Assembly: GCA_045636945.1 (NCBI GenBank)
Contig: JAZTYO010000044.1
Coordinates: forward strand, 1-56,817
Direction of reading: 5' to 3'
Length of the DNA: 56,817 nt
Origin: UMGS172 sp045636945
GTDB lineage: Bacteria > Bacillota > Clostridia > Oscillospirales > Acutalibacteraceae
A program made the translations under genes and the position numbers. Shown in pieces: positions 16,546 through 24,029 of this stretch (position 1 is its first letter; the number at the start of each line of letters is the position of its first letter). The notes beneath the pieces were generated by a model. It saw only the letters and a program-made list of their open reading frames with translations. It was not told the DNA's origin and ran no database searches.

Positions 16546-18092
16546 AAAACGTAATAATAATCGGCGTAGGTCCTGCAGGTATCACCGCCGCATACGAGCT
16601 TTCAAAGCTTGAAGGCTACAACATAATCATCCTTGAGGCGACCGACCGTGTTGGCGGTATTTCTCAGACCGTCAGATACAACGGAAACCGAATGGACATC
16701 GGTGGTCACCGTTTCTTCTCAAAGGATTCGAGAGTCCGTGATTGGTGGCAGGAAATGTTGCCTTTGCAGGGTTCCCCCTCAAAAGACGATGTTGCCTTTG
16801 GCCGCAAAAAGGATTTCTCCGAAAACGGTCCAGACCCCGAAACAACCGACGAGGTTATGCTGGTACGTGACCGAATTTCAAGAATATACTACAAAAACCA
16901 CTTTTTTGACTATCCCGTTTCACTCAAATGGGACACTTTAAAGAATATGGGATTTATCTCCACCGTTAAGGCAGGGTTTTCTTATCTTGGCGCAAAGATG
17001 CACAAACGACCCGAGGATTCGCTTGAAAACTTTTATATCAACCGCTTCGGCAAGGTTTTGTACTCGATGTTCTTCGAGGGCTACACCGAAAAGCTTTGGG
17101 GCAGACATCCAAGTGAGATTTCGGCCGATTGGGGTGCACAGCGTGTAAAAGGCCTGTCCATCACCGCCGTTATCAAAGATATGTTCCGCAAAATCTTCGG
17201 CAAAAACAAAAAAGCAACCGAAACCTCACTTATTGAGAGCTTCTATTACCCCAAGCTTGGACCTGGTCAGTTATGGGAGTTAGCCTTAAACAAAGCCAAA
17301 AATAATGGCGTTAATGTTTTAATGAACTGCAAGGTCACCGATTTTGAGGTGTCTGACGGTCAGATTAAATCGGTCACATACACCGACCAAAACGGGGAAA
17401 AGCAGACAATTTCGAGTGACATTGTAGTCTCCACAATGCCCGTAAACGAGCTTGTCGTAGGGCTTGGAGAAAATGTTCCCGAAAACATAAAGTTGGCTGC
17501 TAAGGGGCTTCCTTTCCGCGATTTTATGACGGTGGGACTTTTGCTGAAAAAGACCAACCTTGAGAATAAGACCGACTATAAGACCTTGGGCAACATTGTG
17601 CCCGACTGTTGGATTTACGTTCAGGATACCTCGGTCAAGCTTGGTCGAATTCAGGTTTTCAACAACTGGTCGCCATATCTTGTAAGTGACCCCGAACACA
17701 CCGTTTGGGTGGGTCTTGAGTACTTCTGTCGCGAGGGTGACGAGCTTTGGTCTATGTCCAATGACGAGGCTGTTGAGTTTGCTATAAGCGAGCTTGTAAA
17801 GATAGGTATTATCGACCGTGACGATGTGCTCGACAGTCACCGCGAGCTGATAAAAAAGGCTTACCCTGCTTATTTTGACACATATTCCGAAATGGACAGC
17901 ATCATCGAGCATCTCAACACCTACGAAAATCTTTATTGCATCGGCCGAAACGGACAACACCGATACAACAATATGGACCACTCGATGGCAACGGCCTTTG
18001 AGGCGGTCAGCAACATTAAAAACGGTGTGACCGACAAAACCAACATATGGAATGTCAACACCGAAAAAGAATACCACGAAGAGCATAAATGA
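16542..18092 (+). CDS. FAD-dependent oxidoreductase (UDP-galactopyranose-mutase-like)
   Basis: 516 residues starting at a GTG that overlaps the GtrA stop. The N-terminal dinucleotide loop IIGVGPAGITAAYELSKLEG and EATDRVGGISQTV bind FAD; DIGGHRFFSKD follows. The C-terminal GRNGQHRYNNMDHSMATAFE is the closing FAD motif found in the NAD(P)/FAD oxidoreductase family near protoporphyrinogen oxidase and UDP-galactopyranose mutase. Pairing with GtrA suggests a cell-surface glycan or lipid-sugar pathway. The exact reaction is unknown. A terminator immediately follows. Confidence 0.88.
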   Translation: MKNVIIIGVGPAGITAAYELSKLEGYNIIILEATDRVGGISQTVRYNGNRMDIGGHRFFSKDSRVRDWWQEMLPLQGSPSKDDVAFGRKKDFSENGPDPETTDEVMLVRDRISRIYYKNHFFDYPVSLKWDTLKNMGFISTVKAGFSYLGAKMHKRPEDSLENFYINRFGKVLYSMFFEGYTEKLWGRHPSEISADWGAQRVKGLSITAVIKDMFRKIFGKNKKATETSLIESFYYPKLGPGQLWELALNKAKNNGVNVLMNCKVTDFEVSDGQIKSVTYTDQNGEKQTISSDIVVSTMPVNELVVGLGENVPENIKLAAKGLPFRDFMTVGLLLKKTNLENKTDYKTLGNIVPDCWIYVQDTSVKLGRIQVFNNWSPYLVSDPEHTVWVGLEYFCREGDELWSMSNDEAVEFAISELVKIGIIDRDDVLDSHRELIKKAYPAYFDTYSEMDSIIEHLNTYENLYCIGRNGQHRYNNMDHSMATAFEAVSNIKNGVTDKTNIWNVNTEKEYHEEHK

Positions 18093-18095
18093 TGA

Positions 18096-18134
18096 AAAAA
18101 AGTTCGGGAAGCAATATTGCCACCCGAACTTTTT
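18096..18134. terminator. Bidirectional terminator
   Basis: Arms AAAAAGTTCGGG and CCCGAACTTTTT around a 15-base loop, shared by the FAD gene (plus) and the RHH gene (minus), whose stop codon lies inside the right arm. Confidence 0.8.
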
Positions 18135-18300
18135 ATACTTCTATCTTACCGTGTTCCTTTTCAAATTCAGCTACACATTTTTTGATATACTGTTCAATCT
18201 CTTTATTTGCAGAGCGACCTTCCGACTCTGCAATATATTTAAATTTTTGAAATAAAATTCGATCGACCCTCAATGTGTATCTCAATAATTTATCGTCCAT
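18133..18300 (-). CDS. Ribbon-helix-helix DNA-binding protein
   Basis: 55-residue Arc-like protein: MDDKLLRYTLRVDRILFQKF forms the strand and first helix, KYIAESEGRSANKEIEQYIK the second helix typical of Arc/RHH proteins. ATG at 18300, RBS GAGGTG. It is divergent from a SLOG-domain gene, and both start codons are preceded by the same GAGGTGCAAAT. The 119-base gap holds two pairs of TGAC repeats at 11-base spacing, likely its operators. Role probably local repression. Confidence 0.8.
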   Translation of the reverse strand: MDDKLLRYTLRVDRILFQKFKYIAESEGRSANKEIEQYIKKCVAEFEKEHGKIEV

Positions 18301-18419
18301 ATTTGCACCTCTAAAAACTTTTATGACATCATTATGACTTAATTATAGTGAAAATATTGCATCACAACAAAAACGGTGGTATAATGACGCTATATTGACG
18401 CATTTTTTGAGGTGCAAAT
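18301..18419. promoter_or_regulatory. Divergent control region of RHH and SLOG genes
   Basis: Both ends carry the same leader in opposite directions, GAGGTGCAAATATG including the start codon. Inside are two direct-repeat pairs, TGAC at 18324 and 18335 and TGACG at 18385 and 18396, each 11 bases apart, about one helical turn as expected for dimeric RHH binding. TATAAT (18380-18385) may be the SLOG -10. Confidence 0.6.
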
Positions 18420-18761
18420 ATGAAAATTGCTGTAATTGGTTCACGAAATTTAACTGTTAACAATTTACAAAAATATCTGCCTAACGATACAACCGAAATT
18501 GTTTCGGGCGGTGCAAAAGGAATAGATAGTTGTGCTAAAACTTACGCTTTTGCCAATGGAATTAAGCTAACCGAATTTTTGCCTGAATATAATATATACG
18601 GTCGCGGTGCACCATTAAAACGCAATTTACAAATTATACAATATGCCGACCATGTGATTGCATTTTGGGATGGCAAATCTCGTGGTACTGAATACGTAAT
18701 AAAAAATTGTAAATCAATGAATAAACCAATAACAATTTACTTAAAACGCACGAATAGATAA
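18420..18761 (+). CDS. SLOG-domain (DprA/YspA-like) nucleotide-binding protein
   Basis: 113 residues consisting of one Rossmann-like SLOG domain: MKIAVIGSRNLTVNNLQKYL, then IVSGGAKGIDSCAKTYAFAN (the GGAxGID phosphate-binding motif), YGRGAPLKRN, DHVIAFWDGKSRGTEYVIK. The family (DUF2493-type) is often found in phage and accessory regions and is thought to bind nucleotide-like ligands. Base composition is AT-rich compared with its neighbours. Paired divergently with an RHH regulator. No specific role can be assigned. Confidence 0.82.
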   Translation: MKIAVIGSRNLTVNNLQKYLPNDTTEIVSGGAKGIDSCAKTYAFANGIKLTEFLPEYNIYGRGAPLKRNLQIIQYADHVIAFWDGKSRGTEYVIKNCKSMNKPITIYLKRTNR

Positions 18762-18800
18762 AAAAAAGATACGCAACCGCTTGGTTGCGTATCTTTTTTT
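18761..18800 (+). terminator. Terminator of the SLOG gene
   Basis: Arms AAAAAAAGATACGCAACC and GGTTGCGTATCTTTTTTT, 4-base loop. Near-perfect intrinsic terminator; also reads on the minus strand. Confidence 0.85.
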
Positions 18801-18813
18801 ATCTTATATCCAA

Positions 18814-19014
18814 TTACTTCTTAGCAATAGCCTCTTTTACCTTTGCGACGATATCCTTGGCGCGAAGACCAAAGATATCAAGCAGTTCATTTGCAGGACC
18901 CAACATACCAAAGGTATCCTGAACACCAACCTTAACTACAGGAACAGGGCACTCCTCACAAACAACCTCAGCCACAGCAGAGCCAAGACCACCGATAACG
19001 GAATGCTCCTCAAA
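18814..19014 (-). pseudogene. Duplicated 3' end of the transketolase C-subunit gene
   Basis: About 200 bases closely resembling (I estimate 85-90% by eye) the last 200 bases of the transketolase subunit gene at 20756. Translated, it gives EEHSVIGGLGSAVAEVVCEE and NELLDIFGLRAKDIV followed by AKK and a stop. Homology stops abruptly at 19014 (CTCCTCAAAGG). There is no start. It is the displaced or leftover end of a second copy, now separated from the intact gene by an AT-rich sigma/anti-sigma module. Confidence 0.85.
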
Positions 19015-19035
19015 GGAGTGAAGTGTGGCTTTTTG

Positions 19036-20013
19036 CTATTTATACATATAAACCTCTAATATTTCACCGGTAGAAATATTAATATCCAGCGCAAATGCTG
19101 ATGTGCATTGAGGATACGCCTTTAACGGTACATAATCAAATTTAATATTACAATATGCGCCATTTTCAGCAGAGTTTTTGATTTCCATGCTTATATTTTT
19201 ATAATCGTTACGGTCAGATGATAAACCGTACTTATCTTTTACAGCTTCGTTAATACCTATTTCAATCATTCGTGTCATTCCCGCTTGATTTAATTCTTCT
19301 AAAGGCGTGCTCGGTAAAATCAGTTGTAATAAATCACCTTTAGAATTAAATGTCATAAAGATTTTTGAAACACAAATGTCATTCTTCATCAACTTAGCAG
19401 TAACAGTCCATTGGGGATAAGAATTTTCATTTTCCTCAATGTTAACAACGTAATCGCTTTGTTTTGCATTAGGCAAATATTGTTCAAAAATTTGCGCAAC
19501 TATTGTTGAAATAGTGCTTCGGTCTGCATATTCTTTGTCTGAGTTTTTATTGCTTATTGATGCCATTTCGATAACTTCACCATCATTGTTAAAATGATAT
19601 AAATATTTGTTATCTTCATAAATATTTTCAATATTGTCAGCATCGGTATATGTCAGTAAAACAGCTTTAATTGTGTTGGATGACTTTTGTGTTTTGTTAA
19701 GCTCGCCGTGAAATTTTTTGTTCTTTAAAACATATAGCGTTTCGACATTTAGAGAACTTTCTTGGTTGCTTATAGTATACATGGGTGATGATTGGTCACC
19801 TGAATAATTGTAATTTATAAGAAAAGCAACAGCAAAAACCACAATGGTAACCGAGGCAGTAATCACAGCCCAGTATCTTTTCGCCTTGTAAGGAACAAGG
19901 TCAACTGAAAAATTTTCTTTTGTTTTGATGTCTTTGATTTTGTCCCAAACATCCGGTACGGTAATAATTGATATATCTGATTTAAGATTGTTCCACATGC
20001 TCTGGTTTGTCAT
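19036..20013 (-). CDS. Putative membrane anti-sigma partner of the ECF sigma factor
   Basis: 325 residues. A cytoplasmic N-terminal part of about 46 residues (SDISIITVPDVWDKIKDIKT) is followed by one membrane helix (about 49-68, VITASVTIVVFAVAFLINYN) and a large extracytoplasmic domain of about 255 residues with no motif I recognise. It overlaps the end of the sigma gene by 32 bases, the usual layout of sigma/anti-sigma pairs. RBS AAAGGAACAAAC precedes the ATG at 20013. It is AT-rich unlike the flanking transketolase sequence. The anti-sigma role is inferred from topology and position. Confidence 0.7.
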   Translation of the reverse strand: MTNQSMWNNLKSDISIITVPDVWDKIKDIKTKENFSVDLVPYKAKRYWAVITASVTIVVFAVAFLINYNYSGDQSSPMYTISNQESSLNVETLYVLKNKKFHGELNKTQKSSNTIKAVLLTYTDADNIENIYEDNKYLYHFNNDGEVIEMASISNKNSDKEYADRSTISTIVAQIFEQYLPNAKQSDYVVNIEENENSYPQWTVTAKLMKNDICVSKIFMTFNSKGDLLQLILPSTPLEELNQAGMTRMIEIGINEAVKDKYGLSSDRNDYKNISMEIKNSAENGAYCNIKFDYVPLKAYPQCTSAFALDINISTGEILEVYMYK

Positions 20014-20563
20014 AAAGTTTGTTCCTTTCTTTATAATATTGTTTCAATTTACGAATCGCACAATAGTATTTAGACCTGATTTTAAGGTAGGGGAGTTCTA
20101 ACGTTGAGGCTATCTCGGTTTGTTTTAATCCTCCATATAAATACAGTAATACGATTTGCAGTTCGACATAATCTAATACCTTCAGAGACTCGATACTGTC
20201 TATTGAGTCTTCAATTGTGTTTATACAAGTGGAATAAAGATTATTTTCAAAGTTTTCGATATTAACGGTATTATTTTGATGAGAATTTCTTATAACCTTC
20301 AAACTTGCATGTTTACAAATTGTGAAAATCCAAGCCTTTGGATTTGTACCCGCTTGATAGCTTTTGGCATATGTCATAATATTTATAAATGTGTCCTGCA
20401 TAGCATCTTCGGCAAATTGATTATTTTTCGTTATTGACATAGCAAAAAGATAAATAGGTGTTTTATAAACTTCATATAGTTGTCGTAATGCGTTTTGGTC
20501 GCCTATCGAAATACGCTTAATGTACTTCTCTAATTCCGAATTATTAATCGGATTGTTTTTCAC
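19982..20563 (-). CDS. ECF-type RNA polymerase sigma factor
   Basis: 193 residues. Region 2 is AEDAMQDTFINIMTYAKSYQ with NPKAWIFTICKHASLKVIRN (-10 recognition); region 4 is QTEIASTLELPYLKIRSKYY followed by CAIRKLKQYY (-35 HTH). GTG start at 20563 after ATCGGAGGTGATAAA. A possible promoter TTGCAT-18-TATATT lies about 60 bases upstream. Adjacent membrane protein is the likely anti-sigma. The pair sits between two copies of a transketolase gene end, so it was probably inserted. Confidence 0.9.
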   Translation of the reverse strand: MKNNPINNSELEKYIKRISIGDQNALRQLYEVYKTPIYLFAMSITKNNQFAEDAMQDTFINIMTYAKSYQAGTNPKAWIFTICKHASLKVIRNSHQNNTVNIENFENNLYSTCINTIEDSIDSIESLKVLDYVELQIVLLYLYGGLKQTEIASTLELPYLKIRSKYYCAIRKLKQYYKERNKLYDKPEHVEQS

Positions 20564-20693
20564 TTTATCACCTCCGATTTACCACTGCTACTAATATAAG
20601 TTTTCAGTTAAGCCAAATGCAACATTTCCCAAAAAAATAATATATAATTTTTTAGACTACAGTCGCAGTCATTATAGATAGCTTTATTTTTTT

Positions 20694-20737
20694 AAAAAAA
20701 GCTGTCGCGCGTGAAAAATCACTTGCGACAGCTTTTT
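20694..20737 (-). terminator. Transketolase operon terminator
   Basis: Arms AAAAAGCTGTCGC and GCGACAGCTTTTT; on the minus strand the T run follows the hairpin, 20 bases after the transketolase C-subunit stop. Confidence 0.85.
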
Positions 20738-20755
20738 ATTATTTTCATAATTACA

Positions 20756-21703
20756 TTATTTTTTCTTAGCAATAGCCTGCTTTGCCTTTTCTACAATGTC
20801 TTTAGCACGGAGTCCAAAGATATCAAGCAGTTCATTTGCAGGGCCCGACATACCAAAGGTGTCGTTCACACCAACCTTGACTACGGGAACAGGGCATTCC
20901 TCACAAACAACCTCAGCTACTGCAGAGCCAAGACCACCGATTACGGAGTGCTCCTCAGCGGTAACGATGGCACCGGTTTCCTTAGCAGCCTTGATGATAA
21001 TATCACGGTCGATAGGCTTGATGGTTGCCATATTGATGATTCGGGCACTGATGCCTTCCTCTGCCAACATATCATAAGCCTGCAAAGCCTCGCTTACCAT
21101 AAGTCCGGTTGCAATAACGGTAACATCGGTACCGCTTTTGAGTTCAACACCCTTGCCAATTTCGAACTTGTAATCATCATCGAAAACCACAGGAACTGCA
21201 AGACGGCCGAATCGCATATAAACGGGACCGTCCATCTCAGCAGCGGCAAAAACAGCCTTTTTAGCCTCGGTTGCATCTGCAGGATTGATGATGGTCATAC
21301 CGGGGATGGTTCTCATCAAAGCAATATCCTCACAGCACTGATGGGTAGCACCGTCTTCACCAACCGAAATGCCTGCATGGGTAGCACCAATCTTAACATT
21401 GAGTTTGGGGTATCCAATAGAGTTTCTGACCTGCTCGAAAGCACGACCTGCGGCAAACATGGCAAACGAACTTGCAAAAACGGTCTTGCCGGTTGCGGCA
21501 AAACCTGCAGCAACACTCATCAAATTCTGTTCAGCGATACCGCAGTTATAAAAACGCTCAGGATATGCCTTTTTAAATACACCTGTCTTGGTTGCGGCGG
21601 CAAGGTCAGCGTCCAAAACAACAAAATCTTCTATTTTTTCTGCGAGTTCGCACAGGGCGGCACCGTATGCGTCTCTGGTTGCAATATTCTTAACTTCAGC
21701 CAT
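20756..21703 (-). CDS. Transketolase, C-terminal subunit
   Basis: 315-residue partner of a split transketolase (pentose phosphate pathway; moves two-carbon units between sugar phosphates, TPP-dependent). It carries the pyrimidine-binding and C-terminal domains: DADLAAATKTGVFKKAYPER, NCGIAEQNLMSVAAGFAATG (the conserved Glu that activates TPP), ISVGEDGATHQCCEDIALMR, and EEHSVIGGLGSAVAEVVCEE near the end. RBS GAGGAGG before the ATG at 21703. It follows the N-terminal subunit by 17 bases. The split form is usual in Clostridia. Confidence 0.93.
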   Translation of the reverse strand: MAEVKNIATRDAYGAALCELAEKIEDFVVLDADLAAATKTGVFKKAYPERFYNCGIAEQNLMSVAAGFAATGKTVFASSFAMFAAGRAFEQVRNSIGYPKLNVKIGATHAGISVGEDGATHQCCEDIALMRTIPGMTIINPADATEAKKAVFAAAEMDGPVYMRFGRLAVPVVFDDDYKFEIGKGVELKSGTDVTVIATGLMVSEALQAYDMLAEEGISARIINMATIKPIDRDIIIKAAKETGAIVTAEEHSVIGGLGSAVAEVVCEECPVPVVKVGVNDTFGMSGPANELLDIFGLRAKDIVEKAKQAIAKKK

Positions 21704-21720
21704 TAGTTCGTCCTCCTCTA

Positions 21721-22557
21721 TTAAAGTGCGGCAATCTTTGCATCGAGTTCTGCCAGAGCCTGTGCGGTCTGCTCATCGTTAGGAGCCGAACCGTGCCAAC
21801 TAATTTGGTTTTCCATAAAGGAAACATCCTTACCCTTAACGGTGTTAGCAATAATTGCAGTAGGACGGTCGGTGCACTTTTCGGCAGCAGCAACAGCAGC
21901 CTCAATCTGGTCGAAATCATGACCGTCAATTACGATAACATTCCAGTTGAATGCCTCAAACTTCTTATCAAGCGGCAGAGGAGAGTTGACCTCTTCGATA
22001 GTACCGTCAATCTGCAAGCCGTTCAAATCGGCAAAAACAGTGAGGTTATTGAGCTTCTTGTGAGCGGCAAACATTGCTGCCTCCCAAACCTGACCCTCTT
22101 CAGACTCGCCATCACCGATAATGGCATATACACGGTAAGAATCACCATAATGCTTAGCCGAAAGAGCCATACCTGCGGCAGCCGAAATACCCTGACCTAA
22201 AGAGCCGGAGGACATATCTACACCGGGAACATGCTTCTTATCGGGGTGTCCCTGCAAAATAGCATAAGGCTTGCGAAGTTTCTTGATTTCATCGCAAGAG
22301 AAGAATCCGCGAACTGCCAAAACACTGTAAAGTGCGGGTGCGGCATGACCTTTGGAAAGCACAAGGCGGTCACGGTCAGCCTTGTCGGGATTTTTAGGGT
22401 CAATATTCATCTTATCAAAATACAAATATGTCAGTATTTCGGTGCAAGAAAGTGATCCACCTGGGTGACCCGACTTGGCACTGTTGGTGCCGATGATGAT
22501 CTGCTTTTTGGCCTCAAGAGAGTGCTTCTTGAGTTCCTTTTTCCTCTGCTCGTTCAT
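21721..22557 (-). CDS. Transketolase, N-terminal (TPP-binding) subunit
   Basis: 278 residues. Motifs include NSAKSGHPGGSLSCTEILTY, DRLVLSKGHAAPALYSVLAV, LGQGISAAAGMALSAKHYG and the TPP/Mg site IGDGESEEGQVWEAAMFAAH (GDG...N-type motif, about residues 145-165). Works with the adjacent C-terminal subunit. Start ATG at 22557 with AGGAGG 6 bases upstream. The gene is intact; only the downstream subunit has a duplicated end. Confidence 0.94.
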   Translation of the reverse strand: MNEQRKKELKKHSLEAKKQIIIGTNSAKSGHPGGSLSCTEILTYLYFDKMNIDPKNPDKADRDRLVLSKGHAAPALYSVLAVRGFFSCDEIKKLRKPYAILQGHPDKKHVPGVDMSSGSLGQGISAAAGMALSAKHYGDSYRVYAIIGDGESEEGQVWEAAMFAAHKKLNNLTVFADLNGLQIDGTIEEVNSPLPLDKKFEAFNWNVIVIDGHDFDQIEAAVAAAEKCTDRPTAIIANTVKGKDVSFMENQISWHGSAPNDEQTAQALAELDAKIAAL

Positions 22558-22578
22558 TTTGAACCTCCTGAAATTATC

Positions 22579-23487
22579 TTAAATTTCTTTTAAAGTTTTA
22601 ATGTATTCGGTGAAATACTGCGGTATCTCACTTTGAAATTCCATATACTCACCCGTTCTAGGATGAATAAAACCAATCAATCCTGCATGCAGGCATTGAC
22701 CTTGAAGACTGGTTATGACCTTTTTAGGTCCATAAATGGGGTCGCCTGCCAACGGATGTCCCAACGATGCCATATGTACCCTTATCTGATGAGTTCTACC
22801 CGTTTCAAGGCGGAATTTCATTAAGGTGAAGCCCTCATACCGCTTCAAAACCTCATAATGCGTTACGGCAGGCTTGGAGTTTATGTAAACCACTGCCATT
22901 CGTTGGCGATTTTTAGGGTCACGACCAATCGGTGCGTTCACAGTACCCGCATCGCCCTTAACGTTACCGTAAACCACGGCGCGATACTCACGGGTGAAAC
23001 TGTGCTCCTTAATCTGCTCAGCAAGAGCATTGTGAGCCATATCATTCTTGGCAACTATCAGCAAACCGCTTGTATCTTTATCGATTCTATGAACGATGCC
23101 GGGACGCAAAACACCGTTTATGCCCGACAATCTACCCTTGCAATGGAACAAAAGTGCATTAACCAACGTGCCATCTGGATTACCGGGGGCAGGATGCACC
23201 ACCATACCTTTCGGCTTATTGACGACGAGTAAATCCTCATCCTCGTAAACGATATCAAGCGGAATATCCTGTGGCACGGCTGCGGGTTCGGATAAATCAG
23301 GAATTTGAACCTCAACCTTATTACCTGCCGACAGCTTTGTGCTTTTTTTAGAAATTTTACCGTTGACAGTAACCAAACCTTGGTCGATTATATCGGCGGC
23401 ATGACTTCTTGAAACGTCACACACGTCCGACACAAAAGCATCAAGCCTTATACCGTTTTCTTCACAAACCGCAATCTTAGTTTCCAT
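22579..23487 (-). CDS. rluD: 23S rRNA pseudouridine synthase, RluD-type
   Basis: 302 residues from the ATG at 23487 (start METKIAVCEENG); an in-frame GTG at 23496 is jammed against GGAAA and is less likely. N-terminal S4 RNA-binding domain (SRSHAADIIDQGLVTVNGKI) then the RluA/RluD catalytic domain with the active Asp in GIVHRIDKDTSGLLIVAKND, and LETGRTHQIRVHMASLGHPL. Modifies 23S rRNA. Overlaps the lspA end by 11 bases, so the two genes are co-translated, as in B. subtilis (ylyB-lspA). Confidence 0.93.
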   Translation of the reverse strand: METKIAVCEENGIRLDAFVSDVCDVSRSHAADIIDQGLVTVNGKISKKSTKLSAGNKVEVQIPDLSEPAAVPQDIPLDIVYEDEDLLVVNKPKGMVVHPAPGNPDGTLVNALLFHCKGRLSGINGVLRPGIVHRIDKDTSGLLIVAKNDMAHNALAEQIKEHSFTREYRAVVYGNVKGDAGTVNAPIGRDPKNRQRMAVVYINSKPAVTHYEVLKRYEGFTLMKFRLETGRTHQIRVHMASLGHPLAGDPIYGPKKVITSLQGQCLHAGLIGFIHPRTGEYMEFQSEIPQYFTEYIKTLKEI

Positions 23488-24004
23488 CGGCTTCACTTTC
23501 CGATTCCGATGCTTCTTCGGTCACGGCAGCAGGCTTTTTATCTCGTATTTCTTTAATAAAATCAAGCAAAAAATACAAAACAATAAGACCTGCACCGATG
23601 CAAACCGCTATATCGGCAACGTTGAAAACGGGGAATTCGATAAATCCGAACTCCAAAAAGTCGACAACGTTACCACCACGGAAAATACGGTCGATAAGGT
23701 TTCCGACGCCTCCGCCAAGCACCAAACACAATGCCCAGAACATCAGCTTACTGTCAAAGGTTTTGCGGACCAGCATAACTACGCAAATCACCATAATTAT
23801 GCAGGTCACGACAATAAGAAACCATGTCTTGCCCTCGAACGAGCCGAATGCAGCCCCCTCGTTGTGGATGTAGCGGAAGTTAATAAGGCTTGGAATAACC
23901 TCGATAAACTCGCCTTTTTCCATATAAACAGTTACAAGATATTTGGTCAGTTGGTCAAGACCTACTACCAAAATTCCGCAAATAATTGCCAATATAGCCG
24001 ACAT
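23477..24004 (-). CDS. lspA: Lipoprotein signal peptidase
   Basis: 175-residue inner-membrane aspartyl protease (signal peptidase II) that cleaves lipoprotein signals, such as those of mglB and the GH16-like protein in this window. Four hydrophobic helices; the catalytic aspartates lie in GGGVGNLIDRIFRGGNVVDF and PVFNVADIAVCIGAGLI. NEGAAFGSFEGK is the usual second loop. The C-terminal tail (about 20 residues, EASESESEADGN) is longer and more acidic than usual. RBS GGAGAAACC before the ATG. Confidence 0.95.
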   Translation of the reverse strand: MSAILAIICGILVVGLDQLTKYLVTVYMEKGEFIEVIPSLINFRYIHNEGAAFGSFEGKTWFLIVVTCIIMVICVVMLVRKTFDSKLMFWALCLVLGGGVGNLIDRIFRGGNVVDFLEFGFIEFPVFNVADIAVCIGAGLIVLYFLLDFIKEIRDKKPAAVTEEASESESEADGN

Positions 24005-24029
24005 GGTTTCTCCTAATAAATGATAATTT

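Noticed and set aside
20711..21706. 331-codon plus-strand frame over the transketolase subunit
   Set aside because: Antisense shadow of a well-supported gene.
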